5,940 nt of DNA from Bacteroidota bacterium (GTDB lineage Bacteria; Bacteroidota; Bacteroidia; Bacteroidales; VadinHA17), in assembly GCA_030613125.1 (NCBI GenBank), contig JAUWMO010000218.1, positions 1 through 5,940 of the forward strand. Reading direction: 5' to 3'. This document shows, one piece after another, positions 1-5,940 of the stretch; within the stretch, counting starts at the first letter, position 1, and the number at the start of each line of letters is the position of its first letter. The notes under the pieces are model-generated. The model was not told where the DNA came from, made no database searches, and was given only the letters and a program-made list of their open reading frames with translations. The translations under genes and the position numbers were made by a program.

Positions 1-111
1 ATTCGTTATCAGTTAAAAAGATAAATTAACAGAACTAATAATGATATAAAGTTAAATTCTTAATTTCGGCCATAATATTTCACATCTTTCTGTAACTGAG
101 AATCTATTACA
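1..111. other. AT-rich region upstream of fbp, no gene seen
   Basis: Very AT-rich, with no reading frame worth calling and no hairpin terminator seen. It probably carries the fbp promoter, but no convincing paired -33/-7 elements are visible. The best -7-like string is TAATTTCG at 61-68, one mismatch from TAnnTTTG, with no TTTG at the right distance upstream. Confidence 0.5.
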
Positions 112-1113
112 ATGAGAAGTTACCATGTAACAACACTTAATGAATTCATTATTAAGCGACAGGCTGATTTTGTTTACGCAAAAGGTGAACTTTCAAGGTT
201 GTTATATTCCATTGGAGTGGCTGCCAAAATAGTGAACAAGAAAGTGAACAAAGCCGGGCTTGTTGATATCCTTGGAGAGGCAGGAAACGTTAATATCCAG
301 GGTGAAGACCAAAAAAAACTGGACGTATTTGCCGATGAACAATTTATCGGAGCACTAGAATCATGTGGTGAAGTTTGCGGGATTGCAACAGAAGAAAATA
401 ATGAGATTGTCACCTTTGATCATGATTTGTCAGAGGGTGCAAAATATATAGTGTGCATGGACCCTCTTGATGGTTCTTCCAATATTGACGTAAATGTATC
501 TGTTGGGACTATTTTCTCCATTTACAGAAGAGTAACACCGCGTGGCAGGAATCCTGAACTTCAGGATTTCCTTCAAAAAGGATCAAAACAGATAGCAGCA
601 GGATATGTAATTTACGGATCTTCTACCATGATGGTTTATTCTACCGGAAAAGGAGTAAACGGATTTACACTTGATCCTTCCATTGGTGAATTTTGTCTTT
701 CACATCCAGACATTAAAACACCGGATTTTGGCACCATTTATTCAATTAATGAAGGGAACTACTTTGATTTTCCTGATGGGGTAAAAAAATTCATTAAATT
801 TTGTCAGGTTAAAGACCCAACAAATAGCAGGCCATATACTTCCAGGTATATCGGTTCACTGGTATCAGATTTTCACAGAAACCTCTTAAAAGGCGGAATA
901 TATCTTTATCCCCAAACTGCCAAAGCACCGGAAGGTAAACTCAGGTTGCTTTATGAGTGTAATCCTATTGCGTTCCTGGCAGAACAGGCCGGAGGCAAAG
1001 CCAGCAATGGAAAAACCAGAGTATTGGAGATTCAGCCTGACTCGCTCCATCAGCGAATTCCATTTTATACAGGATCAAAAAACCTTGTTGAAAAAGTTGA
1101 GGAGTTGCTATAA
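112..1113 (+). CDS. fbp: Class I fructose-1,6-bisphosphatase
   Basis: Cytosolic enzyme that hydrolyses fructose 1,6-bisphosphate to fructose 6-phosphate and phosphate, the committed step of gluconeogenesis. The 333-residue product is full length for the class I family (about 330-340). Visible motifs in order: GEDQKKLDVFADE at 64-76; the acidic pair E94-E95; the metal and phosphate loop MDPLDGSSNID at 116-126 with D117 and D120; GYVIYGSSTMM at 164-174; the substrate-binding stretch RYIGSLVSDFHRNLL at 245-259; and the C-terminal signature GKLRLLYECNPIA at 275-287, where E282 is the expected metal ligand. By family knowledge E94, D117, D120 and E282 bind catalytic Mg2+. All are present, so the enzyme should be active. 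The ATG at 112 fits the family N-terminus (TLNEFIIKRQ at 8-17). No good Shine-Dalgarno precedes it, as is usual in Bacteroidota. Allosteric control by AMP cannot be judged from sequence alone. mfd follows after 54 bases with no convincing terminator. Confidence 0.97.
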   Translation: MRSYHVTTLNEFIIKRQADFVYAKGELSRLLYSIGVAAKIVNKKVNKAGLVDILGEAGNVNIQGEDQKKLDVFADEQFIGALESCGEVCGIATEENNEIVTFDHDLSEGAKYIVCMDPLDGSSNIDVNVSVGTIFSIYRRVTPRGRNPELQDFLQKGSKQIAAGYVIYGSSTMMVYSTGKGVNGFTLDPSIGEFCLSHPDIKTPDFGTIYSINEGNYFDFPDGVKKFIKFCQVKDPTNSRPYTSRYIGSLVSDFHRNLLKGGIYLYPQTAKAPEGKLRLLYECNPIAFLAEQAGGKASNGKTRVLEIQPDSLHQRIPFYTGSKNLVEKVEELL

Positions 1114-1167
1114 ATTGCACCTGTCTGCCGCATTAACAACCGACAGTCCGGCAAGAAAGTATTGCAC

Positions 1168-4100
1168 ATGATAGGTTCTAAAGAATTTAAAAAATATTAT
1201 TCCCACCCAAACCTGAAATTGCTTCATGAAAAGATCATGGAAGGCAAAAAACAGGTTTTCCTTAAAGGATTATCGGGTTCTTCATCCGGATTATTTTCCT
1301 CACGGTTTTTTGTTCAATTCCAATCACCTATGCTTTTTATCTTAGATGATAAGGAGGCAGCAGCTTACTTTTATAATGATTTGCGAAACCTGTTGAATGA
1401 CAAAATTTTATTTTTCTTCCCATCCTCATATAAGCGCTCGGTACAATATCAACAAACCGATGGATCAAACATTATTCTGCGAACAGAAGTATTAAATATA
1501 TTGACAGGTAGGGTTAAAAATATAATTATTGTAACTTATCCCGAGGCAATTATTGAAATGGTGCTGACCCGGCAGGCCCTGAAAAAAAATACTCTTCATT
1601 TGAAAAAAAATGAAAAAATTTCCATTCCGTTTATTGAGGAACTACTGGATGAATATCAATTCGAAAGGGCAGATTTCGTTTATGAACCCGGTCAATATTC
1701 GGTCAGGGGTAGCATTGTAGATATTTTTTCTTTTTCCAACGATTTTCCTTTCAGACTCGATTTCTTTGGAAATGAAGTTGAGTCTATTCGCACATTTAAC
1801 ATTGAAAGTCAGTTATCTCTTGAATCCTGTAATAAGATTTCAATTCTTCCAAACATAAAAGATCTGACAACAGAAGGATCAACAAATTCTCTTTTTAAAA
1901 TTTTAAATGAGTCTTTTCTTCTTTGGATCTATGATGTTTCTTTCACAAGAAACAGAATCAATGAGCTTTATAAAAACACAACCTTTGAAATAGTTGAAAA
2001 TGAAGTAATGAGTGAGGTCATGAAAAAAAATAAAGAAACCTTGCTTATAACAGGAGATCAGTTCATTAATGATATCCGGGAGTTTGTATTGGTGGAATTT
2101 GGAAGAATGAAATATTACAAAAACCCGGAAGTTATCAGTTTTCACACGTCTCCACAGCCTGTTTTTAATAAGAACTTTGAATTGTTAGCAACAAATTTTC
2201 TGGAAAATATTAACAAAGGTTACAAAAATTACCTATTAACAGATAACGAAAAACAATTTAACCGGCTTGAAAGCATTTTCTCTGACATACAGCAGGAAGT
2301 AAAGTTTATTCCAGTAAGAACTACTTTACATGAGGGTTTTATAGACCATAACTTAAAAATCTGTTGTTATACAGACCATCAGATATTTGAACGGTTTCAT
2401 AAATTCCAGCTTAAGAGCGATTTCTCAAAAAAAGAAGCCCTTACACTCCGGGAACTGACCAGTTTGCATCCCGGAGATTATGTTGTGCATATTGATCAGG
2501 GTATTGGAAGGTTCGGAGGACTTGAAAAGATAGAAGTTAATGGCAGATTACAGGAAGCAATAAAATTAGTATACAAAGATAATGACACATTGTATGTTAG
2601 CATCCACGCCCTTCATCGTATTTCAAAGTATAAAGGAAGATATGGAGATCCTCCAAAAATACACAAACTGGGATCTGCTGCATGGCAAAACCTTAAACAA
2701 AAAACCAAAAGAAAAGTAAAGGATATTGCAAAGGAATTAATAAAGCTTTACGCTCAACGTAAAGCGCAGAAAGGATTTAGTTTCTCACCTGACACTTACT
2801 TGCAAACAGAACTTGAGGCTTCTTTTATATATGAGGATACTCCTGATCAATTATCTGCTAGTAATGCAGTTAAACAAGGGATGGAAGCCTCTTTCCCGAT
2901 AGACCACCTGGTATGCGGTGATGTAGGTTTTGGTAAAACTGAAATCGCTATTCGGGCAGCGTTTAAGGCAGTTGCCGATAGTAAACAGGTTGCTTTGCTG
3001 GTCCCCACCACTATCCTTGCATTGCAGCATTATAACACCTTTAGAAGCAGGTTAAAGGATTTTCCCTGTAATATTGACTCTATCAGCCGTTTCAAAAAAC
3101 CAGCTGAACAAAAAACAATCCTAAAGGACCTAAGTATGGGCAAAATTGATATCATCATTGGTACACACCGTCTTGTTAGTAAAGATATTCGTTTCAAAAA
3201 TCTAGGATTGCTTATTATCGATGAAGAACAAAAATTCGGAGTTTCCGTGAAAGAGAAAATCCGGCAAATAAAAATCAGTGTAGATACTCTTACTCTTACT
3301 GCCACACCAATTCCCAGGACATTACAATTTTCCCTTATGGGAGCTCGCGATCTTTCTATAATCCGTACTCCTCCCCCGAACAGGCATCCCATAATTACAG
3401 AACTTCATCAGTTTAATGAAGAGTTAATCAAAGAAGGTATTGAATATGAGGTTAGTCGGGGCGGACAGGTTTTTTTCATCCATAACAGGATAATTAATAT
3501 TGAAGAAATAAAGAAAACAATTGACAGGTTAGTACCAAAAGTCAAATCTGTAATTGCTCATGGTCAAATGGAAAGCAAGAAACTGGAGGCGATAATGCTT
3601 GACTTTATAAATGGCTATTATGATGTATTAGTTGCAACAACAATAGTTGAATCGGGCCTGGATATACCAAATGCAAATACTATTTTTATAAATAATGCCC
3701 ATCAATTCGGATTAAGTGACCTCCATCAGCTTAGAGGCAGAGTGGGTAGATCAAATAAAAAAGCCTTTTGTTATCTTATTGCTCCTCAGTTAAATTTTGT
3801 TTCAGGGGAAGCTCGTTTAAGACTTAAAGCAATTGAAGAGTTCTCAGAAATTGGTAGCGGATTTAATATTGCCATGCAGGATCTGGATATTCGTGGTGCC
3901 GGGAATTTATTAGGAGCTGAACAGAGTGGTTTCATCGCTGATATTGGATTTGAAACATATCAGCAAATACTGCAAGAAGCCATTCAGGAATTGAAAGAAG
4001 ATGAATTCCGTGAACAATTTAATGAACATCCAGATGAGAAACAAGTTGACCCATCAAAAATTGTCACCTATGTCAATGACGTGTATATCGATACTGACCA

Positions 4101-4521
4101 GGAATTACTTTTTCCCGATGAATACATTGCTAACATATCTGAAAGGTTAAGGCTTTATCGCAAACTCGACGACCTGGAAACTGAAAAAGACCTTCTGGAT
4201 TTTAGCAGGCAATTAGAAGACAGATTTGGTCCTGTCCCATCCCCTTCACAAGAACTTATGAATGTAGTCCGGTTACGTAACATTGCTAAAAAATTAGGAT
4301 TTCAAAAAATTGTATTAAAACGTCAAACCTTGATTATGCACTTTGTTTCAAACCGGAATTCTGCTTATTACAATTCCCCGGTTTTCAGCAGGATCTTAAC
4401 ATCTATTCAAAAACAACATCAACTTTATCGTATAAGAGAGATCCGGGGGAAATTAACATTGACAGTCCCGGATGTAAAGAATATTGCAAAAGCTTTAGAA
4501 ATCCTTACAACAATTTTATAA
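1168..4521 (+). CDS. mfd: Transcription-repair coupling factor Mfd
   Basis: ATP-driven DNA translocase that binds RNA polymerase stalled at a lesion, displaces it and recruits UvrA for nucleotide excision repair. From the ATG at 1168 the product is 1117 residues, close to E. coli Mfd (1148). Order of parts: an N-terminal UvrB-like module with a degenerate, non-ATP-binding P-loop (GLSGSSSGL, 34-42) and a UvrB-homology stretch (about 165-211, with VRGSIVDIF); an RNA polymerase interaction domain from about 434 (HPGDYVVHIDQGIGRFGGLE); and a RecG-type SF2 motor. The motor shows Walker A GDVGFGKT (584-591), motif II DEEQ (685-688), motif III TATPIPRTL (711-719), motif V VATTIVESGLDIP (822-834), motif VI QLRGRVGR (854-861) and the TRG translocation motif (about 896-921). 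The C-terminal regulatory domain covers about 960-1060. Nothing essential is missing. An in-frame TTG at 1162 would add two residues. ATG 1168 is preferred because it is the stronger codon, with an A/G-rich AAGAAAG about eight bases upstream. Confidence 0.97.
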   Translation: MIGSKEFKKYYSHPNLKLLHEKIMEGKKQVFLKGLSGSSSGLFSSRFFVQFQSPMLFILDDKEAAAYFYNDLRNLLNDKILFFFPSSYKRSVQYQQTDGSNIILRTEVLNILTGRVKNIIIVTYPEAIIEMVLTRQALKKNTLHLKKNEKISIPFIEELLDEYQFERADFVYEPGQYSVRGSIVDIFSFSNDFPFRLDFFGNEVESIRTFNIESQLSLESCNKISILPNIKDLTTEGSTNSLFKILNESFLLWIYDVSFTRNRINELYKNTTFEIVENEVMSEVMKKNKETLLITGDQFINDIREFVLVEFGRMKYYKNPEVISFHTSPQPVFNKNFELLATNFLENINKGYKNYLLTDNEKQFNRLESIFSDIQQEVKFIPVRTTLHEGFIDHNLKICCYTDHQIFERFHKFQLKSDFSKKEALTLRELTSLHPGDYVVHIDQGIGRFGGLEKIEVNGRLQEAIKLVYKDNDTLYVSIHALHRISKYKGRYGDPPKIHKLGSAAWQNLKQKTKRKVKDIAKELIKLYAQRKAQKGFSFSPDTYLQTELEASFIYEDTPDQLSASNAVKQGMEASFPIDHLVCGDVGFGKTEIAIRAAFKAVADSKQVALLVPTTILALQHYNTFRSRLKDFPCNIDSISRFKKPAEQKTILKDLSMGKIDIIIGTHRLVSKDIRFKNLGLLIIDEEQKFGVSVKEKIRQIKISVDTLTLTATPIPRTLQFSLMGARDLSIIRTPPPNRHPIITELHQFNEELIKEGIEYEVSRGGQVFFIHNRIINIEEIKKTIDRLVPKVKSVIAHGQMESKKLEAIMLDFINGYYDVLVATTIVESGLDIPNANTIFINNAHQFGLSDLHQLRGRVGRSNKKAFCYLIAPQLNFVSGEARLRLKAIEEFSEIGSGFNIAMQDLDIRGAGNLLGAEQSGFIADIGFETYQQILQEAIQELKEDEFREQFNEHPDEKQVDPSKIVTYVNDVYIDTDQELLFPDEYIANISERLRLYRKLDDLETEKDLLDFSRQLEDRFGPVPSPSQELMNVVRLRNIAKKLGFQKIVLKRQTLIMHFVSNRNSAYYNSPVFSRILTSIQKQHQLYRIREIRGKLTLTVPDVKNIAKALEILTTIL

Positions 4522-4578
4522 TCGACTTTAAAATATAATAATCTTAACTTTATACTGTTTATAAATTATTGGGATTTA

Positions 4579-4586
4579 TATATTTG
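4579..4586 (+). promoter_or_regulatory. Putative Bacteroidota -7 box upstream of coaX
   Basis: TATATTTG is an exact match to the Bacteroidota sigma-ABfr -7 consensus TAnnTTTG and lies in the 71-base gap between mfd and coaX. The -33 element (TTTG consensus) is weak: the best candidate is TTTA at 4558-4561, with a 17-base spacer. The box ends only six bases before the coaX ATG at 4593, so a start site at the usual distance would fall at or next to the ATG and give a leaderless or nearly leaderless mRNA. The region is very AT-rich, so a chance match is possible. Confidence 0.4.
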
Positions 4587-4592
4587 AAATAG

Positions 4593-5327
4593 ATGAACCT
4601 TGTAATTGACATTGGAAATAGTTCTGTAAAAACTGCTGTTTTTAAAAATACTGAACTATTGGACTCAAAACTATTTTATTCATTTGAAACAGATGATATT
4701 AAAAGATTATTAGAGCAATATCCAAAAATTACAAAAGGGATTGTATCGGTTGTAGGAAAATCAAATTACACCTTTGAACAATATTTAGGTGATCACCTGG
4801 ACTATTTAATATCGCTTGAAGCTGAGACACCATTACCAATTGAGAATCTGTACACAACCAAAGAAACCCTGGGAAAAGACCGTATTGCAGGAGTAACAGG
4901 TGCAAATTTTTTATTCCCTGAAACCAATATTTTGGTTATTGATGCAGGTACTGCCATTACATATGACTTTATAAATTCCAGTGCTCAGTATTTGGGTGGA
5001 AGTATTACACCAGGTATGAAAATGAGGTTCCGTGCATTACATGAGTTCACCGACAAACTACCACTTCTCTCACCTAATGATAACTTCAATGTCCCTTCCA
5101 CAGATACAGCAGGAGCTATAATCTCAGGAGTACAGTCTGGGATAATAAAAGAAGTTGAAGGTTTTATCCATGAATTTAATAAGCAACATCCCAATTTAAG
5201 AGTAATTCTTACAGGTGGAGATGCTATTTTTTTTGAAAAAAAATTAAAAAGTAGCATCTTTGTGGACTTGAATCTCATTCTTAAAGGATTGAACAGAATA
5301 TTAAACTGCAATGCTGAAATCCATTAA
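4593..5327 (+). CDS. coaX: Type III pantothenate kinase
   Basis: Phosphorylates pantothenate to 4'-phosphopantothenate with ATP, the first step of coenzyme A synthesis, in the cytosol. The 244-residue product belongs to the ASKHA (acetate and sugar kinase/Hsc70/actin) fold family and is near its usual length (about 240-260). Motifs seen: phosphate 1 loop DIGNSSVKTAVF at 6-17 with D6; GKDRIAG at 94-100, the GxDR motif whose Asp (D96) is the expected catalytic base; phosphate 2 loop DAGTAITYD at 117-125; LGGSITPGM at 134-142; and TGGD at 207-210 in the adenosine-binding region. By family knowledge type III enzymes need a monovalent cation and are not feedback-inhibited by CoA, unlike CoaA. The ATG at 4593 places D6 correctly near the N-terminus. 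No Shine-Dalgarno is present. A TAnnTTTG box lies just upstream. The last 17 bases overlap the start of the following outer-membrane protein gene in another frame, suggesting translational coupling. A T8-G-A8 run sits inside the gene at 5227-5243. Confidence 0.96.
   Translation: MNLVIDIGNSSVKTAVFKNTELLDSKLFYSFETDDIKRLLEQYPKITKGIVSVVGKSNYTFEQYLGDHLDYLISLEAETPLPIENLYTTKETLGKDRIAGVTGANFLFPETNILVIDAGTAITYDFINSSAQYLGGSITPGMKMRFRALHEFTDKLPLLSPNDNFNVPSTDTAGAIISGVQSGIIKEVEGFIHEFNKQHPNLRVILTGGDAIFFEKKLKSSIFVDLNLILKGLNRILNCNAEIH
5227..5243 (+). repeat. T8-G-A8 mirror-complementary run inside coaX
   Basis: Eight T, one G, then eight A, a perfect AT-only inverted repeat within coaX codons for IFFEKK. 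It has no GC stem, so it is not an intrinsic terminator. It is a homopolymer site prone to replication, transcription or sequencing slippage. Confidence 0.6.
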
Positions 5328-5940
5328 AATAGCGTTTATCATTGGTTTAATTGTCATTCTTTATACTCCGGGTTTTGGCCAGGTATCTTTTAACTCTCCT
5401 TATTCTGGTTTTGGACTGGGTGATTTGACATTTTAAGGTTTTGGCCGGAACAGAGCAATGGGTGGGATCACCTATGGTATGAGAGACAGTAAAAGTATAG
5501 ATTTTGCAAACCCTGCCGCATATACTATCCGAGACTCCTTATCATTGACGTTTGAATTTGGTGGTACAGGTCAGGCTTCACAATTTTCTACAGCAGAGGA
5601 AACAAATGTTCCCTGGGACTTTAATTTCAGTCACCTTGCGTTTAGTTTTCCAGTTAGCAGGAAGCTTTCATTTGGATCCGGCCTGGTTCCCTATAGCTTA
5701 ATCAGCTATTTTTACGTTGATCCAGTTCGTGAAGAAAATGATAGTTACAATCCCGAAATAGGTGAAATTGATTACTTATTCAAAGGAGATGGAGGAATTA
5801 ATCAGATATTTTTTGGTTTGGGATATGAAATCACAAAGAATTTTTCTGTTGGAGTGAATGTTAATTATTTGTTTGGAAATCTGCACAGAACACAGTCTGC
5901 CACCTTTATTGACAATCTGAATGCCCACCACCCAAAACTT
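5311..5940 (+). pseudogene. Outer-membrane beta-barrel protein, in-frame stop, partial
   Basis: Reading frame from ATG 5311, open to the window edge except for a TAA at codon 42 (5434-5436). Residues 1-23 form a signal peptide: K3 and K6, a hydrophobic core IAFIIGLIVIL at 7-17, then TPGFG, with likely cleavage before Gln24, a frequent Bacteroidota pattern. The mature start (NSPYSGFGLGDL) and the segment after the stop (GFGRNRAMGG, then MRDSKSIDFANPAAY) resemble the conserved N-terminus of Bacteroidota FadL/PorV-like barrels, whose MGG...D...NPA motif is recognisable. Alternating strands follow, such as SLSLTFEFGG, KLSFGSGLVPYS and IFFGLGYEI. Frame and family pattern are the same on both sides of the stop, so one base change (for example CAA to TAA) explains it. 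Reinitiation at Met50 (5458) would lose the signal peptide and so should not give an exported barrel. From remembered Bacteroidota gene order, lptC often follows such a coaX/barrel pair; this cannot be checked here. Specific function unknown. If the stop is a sequencing error, this is an intact gene cut by the window end. Confidence 0.8.
5434..5436 (+). other. Premature in-frame TAA in outer-membrane protein gene
   Basis: Codon 42 of the frame starting at 5311. It sits between GLGDLTF and GFGRNRAMGG, two parts of one continuous conserved N-terminal segment. The 168 codons after it are open to the window end. All three complete genes here end in TAA, so TAA is a true stop in this organism. Selenocysteine (TGA) and pyrrolysine (TAG) do not apply. 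Confidence 0.9.

Noticed and set aside
61..68. TAATTTCG as an fbp promoter -7 box
   Set aside because: It has one mismatch to TAnnTTTG and no TTTG-like -33 element at the right distance, in very AT-rich DNA.
1121..1153. Short inverted repeats after fbp (CTGTC 1121-1125 with GACAG 1142-1146; TGCCG 1126-1130 with CGGCA 1149-1153) as a terminator
   Set aside because: The stems are only five base pairs with long loops, the two pairs compete with each other, and no T-run follows.
1114..1167. ATTGCAC repeated at 1114-1120 and 1161-1167, flanking the fbp-mfd gap
   Set aside because: A single seven-base direct repeat is too short to support an attachment site, operator or insertion footprint, and no mobile gene is nearby.
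953..1171. 72-codon frame overlapping the end of fbp and the start of mfd
   Set aside because: It lies mostly inside fbp in another frame and has no recognisable protein features. It is a shadow frame.
3223..3234. DEEQ instead of DEEH in Mfd motif II as a possible defect
   Set aside because: As far as I recall, DEEQKFGV is the normal form in Bacteroidota Mfd. All other motor motifs are intact.
3030..3392. 120-codon minus-strand frame inside mfd
   Set aside because: It lies opposite the conserved helicase core of mfd, shows no family motif and has no independent start signals.
5434..5436. Recoding of TAA as Gln to explain the interrupted barrel gene
   Set aside because: fbp, mfd and coaX all end in TAA at the expected protein length, so TAA acts as a stop here.

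Overview
This window looks like a chromosomal segment of a Bacteroidota bacterium. The evidence is AT-rich DNA with no strong Shine-Dalgarno sequences, a Bacteroidota-type -7 promoter box (TAnnTTTG), Mfd with a DEEQ helicase motif II, a type III pantothenate kinase, and an outer-membrane beta-barrel precursor whose signal peptide ends just before a Gln. That last pattern is common in this phylum. All recognisable genes lie on the + strand.

Layout: 1-111 is an AT-rich upstream region with no gene. 112-1113 is a complete class I fructose-1,6-bisphosphatase (fbp). After a 54-base gap, 1168-4521 is a complete transcription-repair coupling factor (mfd). After a 71-base AT-rich gap carrying a perfect TAnnTTTG box, 4593-5327 is a complete type III pantothenate kinase (coaX). 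Overlapping the last 17 bases of coaX, an outer-membrane protein reading frame starts at 5311 and runs off the window end, interrupted by an in-frame TAA at 5434-5436.

The first three genes are housekeeping functions: gluconeogenesis, transcription-coupled DNA repair and coenzyme A synthesis. They share direction but not a pathway. The tight coaX/outer-membrane gene junction suggests those two are co-transcribed and translationally coupled.

No mobile element, CRISPR array, RNA gene or new defence-type system is visible. The one real anomaly is the single nonsense codon in the outer-membrane protein gene. The frame and family-like sequence resume unchanged after it, so it is a recent point mutation, a sequencing or assembly error, or (least likely) readthrough.
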